64,000 nucleotides of DNA, taken from the NCBI GenBank assembly GCA_032622095.1, contig CP136062.1:14911710-14975709 (forward strand). Reading direction: 5' to 3'. This document shows, one piece after another, positions 46,776 to 58,618 of the stretch (positions within the stretch are counted from its first letter, which is position 1; each line of letters begins with the position of its first letter). The notes beneath the pieces were generated by a model. The model saw only the letters and a list, made by a program, of their open reading frames with translations. It searched no databases and was not told the origin of the DNA. Made by a program: the position numbers and the translations under genes. Origin of the DNA: Siphonodentalium dalli. Taxonomy: Eukaryota; Mollusca; Scaphopoda; Gadilida; Siphonodentaliidae.

Positions 46776-46997
46776 CGCCGTGTGATGATAGTGACCCCCT
46801 TCAGCGTTATTTATACGGCAAACTCCATGACCTCCGTGACCTCATTTGAAGGGAGAAGTGTACTTGTCATACATTTACAGTTCAGCAGATTATCGCGAAC
46901 GCAGTTTACTAAATTATAACGAAGTTAGTAGAGTTTACGTTATGCAAATGACTTGTACTCGATGTGCCGTAACCATATACAGGGAGGGAAAACTATA

Positions 46998-47414
46998 TGT
47001 GACCCGCCATATCAAATCCAGTCGTAAGTGGGGATTTTTTTACCCTGTGCCAATGCATTCTCTTATATATGCGAGTCGACCATATATAAGAGAATGCATT
47101 GGCCTAACAATTTTTTACAATTTTAATAATTTTTTCTTGTATATTCTTTAACAATTTTATAATTTCACCCATACAGAGCCCCAGACAAACATGAGCAGAC
47201 GACACTCTTCTATATGCTTCTATTTATGTGTGGGGCTCCCTGCAGGGTAATGGATGTTTTTTATTTTATGTCCTAAAAATTGTAAGAGAAACATTTATTT
47301 TAAAAAAATGATAAAAAAAATTGTTAGGCCAATGCATTCTCTTATATATGCGAGGCGACCTATGGTCGACTCGCATATATAAGAGAATGCATTGGCACAG
47401 GGTAAAAAAAATCC
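46998..47414. mobile_element. TGTGACCC-family MITE, copy 5
   Basis: Left terminus intact; the left palindrome has lost its loop and one inner arm ('gcgagtcgaccatatataag'); the right palindrome (47331-47397) is intact. The right terminus stops after 'gggtaaaaaaaatcc'. Confidence 0.8.
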
Positions 47415-47766
47415 ATGTACGTGTCATACATTTACATCTATATGCACTCACCTTATCTTCACATGTCCTAATTGGAGGTTATGTTATTCCAAATCATGCC
47501 ATTTTGTTGTTTTCATAATATCACACTATACTTGCGAAACATGCCACGTATATATGCATGTAACTGTATATCGTGTATACGTGCAGTATCAATGACCGAT
47601 TGGTGATGCACAAAAAAGATATGGTTATCTATAGAGGTTATTGGGGGCATGATTCAACCAAGGACACGATATCTCCCAATAGGGGAGTTCTTCAAACTCC
47701 CGACTGGTTATTATGACTCGACCTCTTCATGTTGTAAGCTTGGATATGTCATAACGAGATGCACAC

Positions 47767-48900
47767 TTTAACCCTTTCGGTGCCAGGGGCCGATCACATC
47801 GGCCTAATTTACGGTCTGTAAAATCGGCCCAAAAGAAATATAAAAAATATTTAAAAAACGAGAAATCGACGGAAATTCAGCTTCATATTTTGATTTTAAA
47901 TTCGAGCTTGGCGGTTCGGTGGTCGGTCACCTAAAAGTCGAAATTTCTCAGTATACAATGTTCAAAACCGCCAAGCTCGACTGTGAGAGTGATAAATGAT
48001 AATCATTAAACGTGTTTTCAGATGCAAACTATGTGTAAATGGTGTTTAAAAAGAGAAATCGGCCAAAAATCGACAAGACATCGGCGCAAAAAAGCGAGGT
48101 TTTCATTCGGTTAACACAGCCATCGGTCATAAAAATGTCAAAAATTCTTAATATAAAATTATTATTATATTTGTGAAGAATGATAATCATTTTAAATGTT
48201 TTTACATGAAAACTAGCTGGGACGTGTTTTAGAAACGAGAAATCGGCCGAAATTCAGCTTTATATTTTGATTTTGAAAATTCGAGCTTGGCGGTTCGGTG
48301 GTCGGTCATCAAAATGTCAAAAATTCTTCGTATATAATGTTAAAAACCGCCAAGCTCGAGTATATTTGTGAAGAATGATAATCATTTTACACGTTTTTAC
48401 ATAAAAACTAGCTGGAACGTGTTTTAGAAACGAGAAATCGGCGAAAATTCAGCTTCATATTTTGATTTAAAATTCGAGCTTGGCGGTTCGGTGGTCGGTC
48501 ATCTAAAAGTAAAACATTCTTCATATATAATGTTCAAAACGGCCAAGCTCGACTATGAGAGTGATAAATGATAACCATTCAACATGTTTCGAAAAAAAAC
48601 TTAGTCCAACTGGTGTTTAAAAAGAGAAATCGACCAAAATTCGACAAGAAATCTGCGTAAAAAGACGATGTTTTGATTTTGTGACCACGCCCCCTATTAA
48701 CCAACCAATCGGGGACATTACTGCAACTATTGTCGATTAATTTACGAAAATGGGCCATATAAGTAATTAACTGGTGCTATTCCCGTATAATTCACGCGAA
48801 AACAGCGTTTAAAGGGCTTTAAAAAAAATTCAAACCGCCAAGCTTGTCTTTTAGTCATCTGCCTTAAAAACTGCCAAGCTTGCATTTTAGCCACTCTCCC
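47767..48900. repeat. tandem hairpin repeat with 'gagcttggcggtt' arms
   Basis: 'attcgagcttggcggttcgg' and 'aaaaccgccaagctcga' alternate about every 60 bp (47902/47967, 48279/48341, 48473/48536), and single arms appear at 48830 and 48868. Begins at TTAACCCTTTCGGTGCC, which looks like the end of a TTAA-targeting element, but no opposite end was seen. Units also share 'cgagaaatcggcc'. Confidence 0.65.
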
Positions 48901-49065
48901 TTTTCTAGCTAACTACTGGGTTTTCCCCAAGCAGTGGTCCAGCTAGCTGAGACTGGAATCCGCCTCTGTTATTATAGAAGTGGACATAATCCGTCAGCTA
49001 ATGTTAGACAAGAAAACCATAGTCAGAAATGGTAACGCCACCAAGATTATAGTATTACATATAAA

Positions 49066-52000
49066 GGGAGTGACTAAAACGCAGAATGGGACGATGGGAC
49101 GGGACGGTATGGGACGGTATTGGGACGGTATGGGACGGTATTTGGGACGGTGCGGGACGGTATTGGGACGGTATTAGAAAACCGGCTATTTATCAATAAT
49201 ACAGCGTGTAGCGGCATCAAAATGGTTATATATAGTCGGTATTAACATGGCGTACAGGGAGCAACAATTTAATAGTCTCATTCGCCAACACAAAGCTCAT
49301 ATTATCGGCTAAAAATAGACACGTCGGAAATAGGCGATTACGGTCAAACGCAGAACGAAAATGTAAACACCAAATCACCCCATACATTCATATTTCCCTG
49401 TCCCACGGTGATATTTTTGCATAAAATGTTAGATTAACATCTTTTCGACATCACTGTAGCATTTTATTGACCATAATCAAGATGAAAACAACTTTTTTCG
49501 TCGATGGGACGGAAGCGAAATTGCAGAACGAAAATGTAAACAAACACCAAATCATCCCATGCATTCACATTTCCCCGTCCCGCGGCGATATTTTTACATA
49601 AAATGTTAGATTAACATCTTCTCGACATCATTGTAGCATTTTAATGACCATAATCAAGATTAAAACATGGTTTTTTTCGCTGATGGGACGGAAGCGGTAA
49701 AGCGCAGAACAACCGTAGGAAATTGCAGAACGAACGAAAATGTAAACAAACACCAAATCACCCCATGCATTCATATTTCCCCGTCCCGAGGCGATATTTT
49801 TGCATAAAATGTTAGATTAACATCTTTTCGACAACACTGAAGCATTTTAATGACCATAATCAAGGTTAAAACAACTTTTTTTTGTCGATGGGACGGCACC
49901 TTTGGAAATTGCAGAACGGGATGGGACGGTATTATATAGGATGGGACGGTATTAGAAAACGCAGAACAGCTAAGATAGACCCCTAAACTTGCTGTTTAGC
50001 AATAATACAGCATGTATAGCAGCACCAAAATGGCTCTATATGGTCATCAGTGCAGCATTTTATTGGTGATCCCATTTTATTGACCATAATCAAGATGAAA
50101 ACATGTTTTTTTTCGCTGATGGGACGGAAGCGAAATTGCAGAACGAAAATGTAAACAAAAGATGGGACGGTATTAGAAAACGCAGAACAGCTAAGATAGA
50201 CCCCTAAACTTGCTGTTTATCAATAATACAGCATGTAGCAGCACCAAAATGGCTCTGTATGGTCATCAGTGTAGCATTTTATTGATGATCCCATTTTATT
50301 GACCATAATCAAGATGAAAACAACCTTTTTTCGTCGATGGGACGGAAGCGAAATTGCAGAACGAAAATGTAAACAAACACCAAATCACCCCATGCATTCA
50401 CATTTCCCCGTCCCGCGGCGATATTTTTACATAAAATGTTAGATTAACATCTTCTCGACATCATTGTAACATTTTATTGACCATAATCAAGATGAAAACA
50501 TGTTTTTTTTCGCTGATGGGACGGAAGCGAAATTGCAGAACTAAAATGTAAACAAACACCAAATCACCCCATGCATTCACATTTCCCCGTCCCGCGGTGA
50601 TATGTTTACATAAAATGTTAGATTAACATCTTCTCGACATCATTGTAACATTTTATTGACCATAATCAAGATGAAAACATGTTTTTTTTCGCTGATGGGA
50701 CGGAAGCGAAATTGCAGAACGAAAATGTAAACAAACACCAAATCACATTTCCCCGTCCCGTGGCGATATTTTTACATAAAATGTTAGATTAACATCTTCT
50801 CGACATCATTGTAACATTTTAATGACCATAATCAAGATTAAAACATGTTTTTTTTCGCTGATGGGACGGAAGCGAAATTGCAGAACGAAAATGTAAACAA
50901 ACACCAAATCACCCCATGCATTCACATTGGGACACACTAATAGTTGTAGTCCGAGCCCGAGCCCGAGTCCAGTAAAATGTGTAGTTGGGATTTTCAATTT
51001 CGTTTATTGTCGTTAATATAATTCCAATAGTGATGAAGTTTGGTTTGTGGTAAGTTATGCCAATTACAAATAAAAAAAACTAAAAAGATAATTTGTAAGT
51101 CTTATATTTCAACTTTTATCGACTTTTTTCGTTCTCCAGCACACTAAAAGTTGTAGTTGGAATCAGCCGAGCCGGCCGCCGACTCGCTAATTAGCTGTTA
51201 ATTGCTATTGTTAGGAATATGTTGGCGGCCCATCAGCGAAAAAAAACATGTTTTAATCTTGATTATGGTCATTAAAATGTTACAATGATGCCGAGAAGAT
51301 GTTAATCTAACATTTTATGTAAAAATATCGCCGCGGGACGGGGAAATGTGAATGCATGGGGTGATTTGGTGTTTGTTTACATTTTCGTTCTGCAATTTCG
51401 CTTCCGTCCCATCAGCGAAAAAAAACATGTTTTCATCTTGATTATGGTCAATAAAATGTTACAATGATGTCGAGAAGATGTTAATCTAACATTTTATGTA
51501 AATATATCGCCGCGGGACGGGGAAATGTGAATGCATGGGGTGATTTGGTGTTTGTTTACATTTTAGTTCTGCAATTTCGCTTCCGTCCCATCAGCGAAAA
51601 AAAACATGTTTTCATCTTGATTATGGTCAATAAAATGTTACAATGATGTCGAGAAGATGTTAATCTAACATTTTATGTAAAAATATCGCCGCGGGACGGG
51701 GAAATGTGAATGCATGGGGTGATTTGGTGTTTGTTTACATTTTCGTTCTGCAATTTCGCTTCCGTCCCATCGACGAAAAAAGTTGTTTTCATCTTGATTA
51801 TGGTCAATAAAATGGGATCACCAATAAAATGCTACGCTGATGACCATACAGAGCCATTTTGGTGCTGCTACATGCTGTATTATTGATAAACAGCAAGTTT
51901 AGGGGTCTATCTTAGCTGTTCTGCGTTTTCTAATACCGTCCCATCCTATCTAATACCGTCCCATCCCGTTCTGCAATTTCCAAAGGTTCCGTCCCATCAG

Positions 52001-53212
52001 CGAAAAAAAAACATGTTTTAATCTTGATTATGGTCATTAAAATGTTACAATGATGTCGAGAAGATGTTAATCTAACATTTTATGTAAAAATATCGCCGCG
52101 GGACGGGGAAATGTGAATGCATGGGGTGATTTGGTGTTTATTTACATTTTCGTTCTGCAATTTCGCTTCCGTCCCATCAGCGAAAAAAAACATGTTTTCA
52201 TCTTGATTATGGTCAATAAAATGGGATCACCAATAAAATGCTGCACTGATGACCATATAGAGCCATTTTGGTGCTGCTATACATGCTGTATTATTGCTAA
52301 ACAGCAAGTTTACGGGTCTATCTTAGCTGTTCTGCGGTTTCTAATACCGTCCCATCCTATATAATACCGTCCCATCCCGTTCTGCAATTTCCAAAGGTGC
52401 CGTCCCATCGGCAAAAAAAAGTTGTTTTAACCTTGATTATGGTCATTAAAATGCTTCAGTGTTGTCGAAAAGATGTTAATCTAACATTTTATGCAAAAAT
52501 ATCGTCTCGGGATGGGGAAATATGAATGCATGGGGTGATTTGGTGTTTGTTTACATTTTCGTTCTGCAATTTCCTACGGTTGTTCTGCGCTTTACCGCTT
52601 CCGTCCCATCAGCGAAAAAAAACATGTTTTAATCTTGATTATGGTCATTAAAATGCTACAATGATGTCGAGAAGATGTTAATCTAACATTTTATGTAAAA
52701 ATATCGCCGCGGGACGGGGAAATGTGAATGCATGGGATGATTTGGTGTTTGTTTACATTTTCGTTCTGCAATTTCGCTTCCGTCCCATCGACGAAAAAAG
52801 TTGTTTTCATCTTGATTATGGTCAATAAAATACTACAGTGATGTCGAAAAGATGTTAATCTAACATTTTATGCAAAAATATCACCGTGGGACAGGGAAAT
52901 ATGAATGTATGGGGTGATTTGGTGTTTACATTTTCGTTCTGCGTTTGACCGTAATCGCCTATTTCCGACGTGTCTATTTTTAGCCGATAATATGAGCTTT
53001 GTGTTGGCGAATGAGACTATTAAATTGTTGCTCCCTGTACGCCATGTTAATACCGACTATATATAACCATTTTGATGCCGCTACACGCTGTATTATTGAT
53101 AAATAGCCGGTTTTTTTAATACCGCCCCAATACCGTCCCGCACCGTCCCAAATACCGTCCCATACCGTCCCAATACCGTGCCATCGTCCCATTCTGCGTT
53201 TTAGTCACTCCC
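49066..53212. mobile_element. 4.1-kb foldback element with perfect 8-bp target duplication
   Basis: The arms (49066 to about 50935 and about 51230 to 53212) are near-identical inverted copies starting GGGAGTGACTAAAACGCAGA. CATATAAA flanks exactly on both sides (49058-49065 and 53213-53220). Each arm has an outer zone of 'gggacggtatt' repeats, a single-copy stretch ('cacgtcggaaataggcgatt' and complement) and a tandem zone of about 178-bp units ('gatgggacggaagcg', 'caaacaccaaatcacccc', 'gaccataatcaagatg'). The centre of about 300 bp has no recognisable transposase. An 8-bp duplication allows hAT, P or Merlin; the G-rich ends do not look like typical hAT. Architecture resembles Drosophila FB elements. 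Confidence 0.93.
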
Positions 53213-53220
53213 CATATAAA

Positions 53221-54170
53221 TAGAAATTATAAAAAATACATAAAATATTTTGATAACAATTGCGTTTAAACAAGTAATCCTTCAAATAATTACTAACAAA
53301 GTAAACGACTGTGGGGTCACTCAACAGATTATAAAGATTTGGGCATAGTATACTGTAAATACTAAAATTTAAATGAAATAATTAAAAGATAAAATTTAGC
53401 AAGTAGTAAAAGTTAATTTTCTCATTTAAATTTTTTTGTTTTTTTAAATAAAGCAATAATTTAAATGTAACATTTGGTTTTTAAAAAATGATTGACCGTG
53501 GCTCTTCCAATAATTGCGCGACTGACCTGGTCAATTGTTCTTAAGAAGTTGTTTTGAGAATTACTATGGAGGGAAATAGTTATGGCTGTGGCTTCGCAAG
53601 TAATTAACTTGGTGACGTGATGTTAACAAATCTGAACTCCAGTTAACCAAGGAGGCTTCATACCAAATATAAGAAGAATTAATAATTCTTTAGAAATTGT
53701 TTTAAGATTTACTATGGAGGGAAAGAATTGTGGTGCTGGCTTCGCAACTATTTGACCTCATTGTAACAAATATAAATATTCGTCACTCAGGCAATAGATG
53801 TATCTCTTCGAATATCTGTATATTAAGTTATTGGGTCTTACGTGTCTTGAGATGTCTAAATAGTTTTCGATGGACAGATCGCGCAAGGGACCCACGCCAA
53901 TCTTCTCTGTTGGGATTCCAATTGTTGGCTCATTAAATATGCTTAAGATACAGTCGCACGATCCCGTAAGTCGGGTTTTGGATCCAAGTTAATGAAAATA
54001 TCACTGAAATAATCGGTTTCCCCCAATAAACATCCATATATTCAATATACATGTTTTGGAGCAGAATTAGCAGTCCATATTGGACGCCATCATGGAATTT
54101 GTTTTGTTTTAATTTTCACACATAATTATTAGTTATGTGGATGGAGTTCTCATTAAACCTCACATCCTTG
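53221..54170. other. AT-rich intergenic sequence with one short duplication
   Basis: 53548-53600 and 53697-53745 share 'tttactatggagggaaa' and 'tggcttcgcaa', a loose direct repeat of about 150 bp. No gene is supported. Confidence 0.4.
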
Positions 54171-54176
54171 TATTGG

Positions 54177-54659
54177 TTACAGTAATGCCCAAAGTAATTG
54201 ACCACTTAACCACATCAGAATTATTGGTAATTTTTCAGGATTTGAAACCCTGAAAATTTACCAATAATTTTGCTGTGGTCAAGTGGTCAATTACTTTGAA
54301 CATTACTGTATGAGGATAGAGTTATCATTGAACCTCAAATCCTTATATTGGTACAGTAATGCCCAAAGTAATTGACCACTTAACCACAGCAGAATTATGG
54401 GTATTTTTTCAGCATTTACAATCCTGACAAATTACCCATTATTCTGCTGTGGTCAAGTGGTCAATTGTTTTGAACATTACTGTTTGATGATTGAGTTATC
54501 ATTAAACCTCAAATCCTTATATTGGTTACAGTAATGCCCAAAGTAAATGACCCTTTAACCACAGCATAATTATGGGTAGTTTTTCAGGATTTAGAATCCT
54601 GAAAAAATACACACAAATTTGCTGCGATTAAGTGATCAATTACTTTGTACATTACTGTA
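54177..54659. repeat. three tandem palindromes, period about 175 bp
   Basis: Units 54177-54310, 54352-54483 and 54528-54659. Each starts TTACAGTAATGCCCAAAGTA (or TACAG...) and ends in the complement ('tttgaacattactgta'), with inner arms 'ttgaccacttaaccacag' and 'ctgtggtcaagtggtcaa' around a 'caggattt' loop. The spacers 'gagttatcattaaacctca' are direct repeats. Confidence 0.88.
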
Positions 54660-54949
54660 TGTAGATGGAGTTAAACCTCACATCAGTGTGTTGGGGATTT
54701 GGACCTTGACTTGGGGCCTTTGGTTTTTAACGCAACAAATGCGCGTACACCTTATGCACAAATTTCTTATGTAACCAGAGTTTTTCTTGGATAAGATGAG
54801 TTTGAAGCCTGCTTACATTTCAAAATGTTGTCAGTTTTGTATTGTCTGCAGCGAACTCGACGCGTTGAAGCAAAAGTTACAAAAGATAAAATGTGTATGT
54901 GACGAGACTATAATACAAATGAAAAAATAAATTGAGGGAGGGGTGGGCG

Positions 54950-55640
54950 ATACAGGGAACTAAGGGTTGAACCGATATAAATTTGTAGAGCGATAACGAC
55001 CAATGTTTACATATTATGCATATCAACTCTACTGTTGCAACAAGGCTATAAAATAGGGGGGTGTCAGAATCTTAGTCATCTCTATATAGTGCCAGAATAG
55101 TCATTTATGGAGTTCTATAAGATGTTGGGTTGGTTATATGGACTCGGAGAAAAGGGGTTTGTACCGATGAACTGACATAAATTAGTGGATCAATGTTGCC
55201 ATGTAATGCATCGCGACTCTACTAAAGCAGCAATGATATAAAATTGAGGGGGGGGGGCTCTGAAATTATCTCTATAGATGGCACCAGGATTATATAGAAA
55301 GGAAAAGCAATTGATATACGTATACAGTATACTATAGTAATACCATAGACATATAAGTACAAGTATCACGAAATAAAATATTACGTAACATGACTATATA
55401 CCGATGAAAGAAATAAATAAATTGGACCGGGATTAGAGGTTGGGTTGGTTATATGTGGATAATTGGATATGGAATTCATACCGATGAAACGACACAAACT
55501 AGTGGAGCGATAAAGACCAATGTTGACACTTAGTCAGGCTACGCGGGGGAAATAGGGGTTGATACGATAGACCGAAATAAATTTGTCGAGTGATAATGAC
55601 CAATGTTGACTTATAAAGTAACGCGACTGTACTGTCACAC
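54950..55640. repeat. very degenerate repeats
   Basis: 'gataacgaccaatgtt', 'ataaagaccaatgttgacac' and 'ataatgaccaatgttgactt' recur with 'accgatgaa' and 'gggttg' words every 150-200 bp. 55680-56100 holds a second loose pair ('gatcgaagaaatgattg', 'gatcgaagaaattgaat'). No gene seen. Confidence 0.45.
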
Positions 55641-56332
55641 AATTATCAGGGTGAACCGGTCAAATATGGACTCTAGTGCCCAATATCGAACAGCTCAGAA
55701 AACATTTGCAGGGCCATAAAATTTATTTAACATGGCATCTGCCTTATACAAATCCATTTATGTCGATAAATCTCTTATTTTTCAAAAATTTAAGCTCAGA
55801 CTATCTGTGTTTGGGATACTTATTTATTCCTAAAATGACAGGGTACAGCACGTAATTATGTTTTAGATCGAAGAAATGATTGTTTTTTTCGATGATAAAA
55901 TTTAACAAAGGATTTCCCATTAAAATCGATTTATGTCTATGAAACTGTCATTTTTCAAAATTTGAGCTGAAACTTGGTGTATATGTGCGTAATACTACTA
56001 TATTCTTAAAATGACAGAGTTCAGCGCGTAATTATATTTTAGATCGAAGAAATTGAATTTGTTTTCGATAATAAATTTGCAGCGTGGACAGGTCATCGAG
56101 TGCGCTCAATTTGTAAACAAAGTTTTGTCAATAGTCGTTTTGGTCAAACTATCCATTTTTAGACCGGGATAGCAGATCATAATAGTAGCTAAGATGTATT
56201 TAGATAGAATTATCAAAAGAATTTGACCGATCAGGGTAGATTTTAAGAGAATCGAGTGGAGAAATCTTGGTGATAATTCCAGAAAATAAAAATGGAGGAG
56301 AAACACAATTAAACTACCACAATGCACTTCAC

Positions 56333-56770
56333 TAAACTAGGGGTTCCCAATGGGTTACACATTATTTTCAGTCTATCAGATTATTTATATTTTCAACAAC
56401 AAGTGACTTTAAGTTTACAATTTCAGCCTGTCCTGACTCTATCGATACGATTTATCACATTTTCAAAAAACATATTGTACACCGGTGGCGTTAACTTTAC
56501 AATTTAAGCATCTACGTGATTCTATCGGTACGATTGAGTAAGGTACAAATAAAAATATAAAAAAATACACCAGGGGCTCCCAATAGGTGATATATTATTT
56601 TCAGGCTATCAGAGTATTTATATTTTCAACAACATATTATTACACCGGTGACTTTAAGTTTACAATTTCAGCCTGTCCTGACCCTATGGATACGATTTAT
56701 CAAAAACGTATTATACACCGGTGCCGTTAACTTTACAATTTCAGCATATACGTGATTCTATTGGTACGAT
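56333..56770 (+). repeat. direct duplication of about 245 bp
   Basis: 'ctaggggttcccaatgggtt' at 56337 and 'caggggctcccaataggtga' at 56570 head two copies that share 'cagcctgtcctgac', 'atacgatttatca', 'acaccggtg' and 'gattctat(c/t)ggtacgattg'. Confidence 0.7.
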
Positions 56771-57028
56771 TGAGTAAGGTACAAAAAATCTCCAAGAATA
56801 CATTCGCCCTGTCCACCACACAATATCAAAATCACAGAAACTAGATACACCACATGTGGCGTAATAAGATATCTGATATTGCTCATTTGTGAAATACTGG
56901 GCAACGGTTTTCTGATTGAGACACATGATGACTGATGTGTCTGCAATGGCACATGGGTGCATAAGGTGTATAGGTCCTCCTAGCCATTGTTTCCACGGTC
57001 GATTGAGCTTGATATTGATGCGAGACAT
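56741..57028 (-). CDS. unrecognised candidate coding stretch
   Basis: A 95-codon minus-strand frame reads KLNRPWKQWLGGPIHLMHPC, then AIADTSVIMCLNQKTVAQYF and YATCGVSSFCDFDIVWWTGR. The residue mix (many cysteine and tryptophan) is protein-like. However, its first codon in this frame is not a clear start, the 3' end runs into the 56333-56770 duplication, and the DNA around 'cgccacatgtggtgtatcta' is loosely matched at 5590-5625. It may be part of a degenerate repeat. No family recognised. Confidence 0.2.
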   Translation of the reverse strand: MSRINIKLNRPWKQWLGGPIHLMHPCAIADTSVIMCLNQKTVAQYFTNEQYQISYYATCGVSSFCDFDIVWWTGRMYSWRFFVPYSIVPIESRIC

Positions 57029-57073
57029 GTCGATTGCCCGTGATCCATCCCGTTACTTGCAATGGTACGTTTT

Positions 57074-57872
57074 TATGGGAGGCCCTTTTCACATTTATTA
57101 TTTATTTAAGCTCAAATATTTGCGCTTGGTGCGCGAATAACCTCTATCATTTGCGCTTATTTACGCCTAACTGGAAATCATTTGCGCTTAAGAGCAAATA
57201 GATCATATTTACGCTTAAGCACAAATAAAAATTAATATACATTGATTCCTCCTTGAATTAATTTAAATGGCACAGGCCTAAACACATCACTAAAGTTGAT
57301 ATAGCCCCACCATATGATGGAAACAATCCCCCAATAACCCCAAGATATTTTATGACCATGGAAATGGTAGAGATCTGTGCAGGATATGTGTCTTTTATAT
57401 AATATACTATATACTCTGGGATGGAGACACACATTCTTGGGGACAGGGATACTGATATTATGAAAATAGGGGTATTTCCCCTATTTCAAGTCAACAAGCA
57501 CACCATATGAGGGAAGCAAACCCCCAGTAACCCCTAATTTCCTATATATGGCCATGGAAATGGTATATTTCTGTGCAGGAGATGTCCCTTTAATACAATA
57601 TACATGAGCCCTGTGAGTGAGGCACCAATTCTTGGAACACCAGGGACAGAGATGCTGATATGCATATGGATTTTTTTCTTCAACTTTCCAGTCTGTATGG
57701 GGCTACTGCTATGGGCCCATGGTAATATAATATGAGATGGACTCAATCATTCACATCAGAGGGATGTAAGGATCGCAAATCGCAAATAAATTGATAGACA
57801 CATATTTGCGCTTAATTGCAAATGGTTGATGCTTAAGCGCAAATAAATAATAAATGTGAAAAGGCCCTCCCA
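57074..57872. mobile_element. 799-bp MITE with long inverted termini and 8-bp duplication
   Basis: TACGTTTT flanks both sides (57066-57073 and 57873-57880). Ends 'atgggaggcccttttcacat' and 'atgtgaaaaggccctcccat' are inverted, followed inward by 'gcgcttaa' and 'gcaaat' repeats in both arms. The interior is a direct duplication of about 240 bp ('ctgtgcaggatatgtg' and 'ctgtgcaggagatgtc'). Confidence 0.82.
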
Positions 57873-58179
57873 TACGTTTTGCTTACCTCATAGGGTTTAC
57901 TTATTAATTTAAATCAGGGAAAAACCCCTATTTTCATATTATCAGCATCCCTGTATCAAAAGTGCTATCGCAAAAGTCCCAACTATTATATACAGATGAT
58001 AATATAATACTATCACAAGTCGCTCCAACCAAAACAGAAGATAATACTATTGCGAGTCAGCCATTTTGATAAAGAAGTCTGGCTAGCTCCCCACCCATCC
58101 AGACCAATGAAATCAAAAGGTGATATGTCAATAGGAGTTAACGTTAAGTTAGGGATAAACCTATTTATTATCATGGGTG

Positions 58180-58275
58180 TTTAGTTACATATAACCATGA
58201 ATTGTGCTTAAGTGCAATTAATAGCGCTTAAGCACAATTCATTATTAAATGTGAATTTGGCCTCCCATAAAAACA
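58180..58275. repeat. solo terminal arm related to the 57074 MITE
   Basis: 'ttaaatgtgaatttggcctc' + 'cca' matches the right end of the 57074-57872 element. The preceding 'gaattgtgcttaagtgcaat' and 'gcgcttaagcacaattc' form a small hairpin. No left end found. Confidence 0.65.
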
Positions 58276-58299
58276 ACTATCATGGCACTTGGGTCCGTG

Positions 58300-58580
58300 A
58301 AGTTAGCACAACATTCATTCAACATTCGTGTGAAGTTGGCACAACAATCAACATTCGTTCAACATCCGATTTTTTCAACGTGAATGTATTAAGTGGGTCG
58401 TATACATAGCATGCACACATATGAATAATTAGAGTATTCGATACTTCGATGCTCATTTTTGAGCAATTTTAACATTCGATTATTCTTGTACATAAATTGT
58501 TTGTAACGTTAATGGATTTAGTGGGTCGTATACATGTATATAGCACTCCTATCAAAATGAGTATTGGATACTTTGATGCT
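58300..58580 (+). repeat. left flank of the 35-bp satellite, duplicated on the right
   Basis: 'agtgggtcgtatacat', 'agagtattcgatacttcgat' and 'gctcatt' occur twice here (58390-58460 and 58530-58590) and again at 62550-62617 beyond the satellite. 'caacattcgttcaacatccg' is matched at 62463-62485. Confidence 0.75.
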
Positions 58581-58618
58581 CATTTTTGAGGAATTTCAAT
58601 TCCGGAGGAGAGAGAGGG

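Noticed and set aside
47767-47783. TTAACCCTTTCGGTGCC as a second piggyBac-type MITE
   Set aside because: No opposite inverted end with TTAA was found within the following several kilobases, so it is mentioned only as part of the repeat entry.
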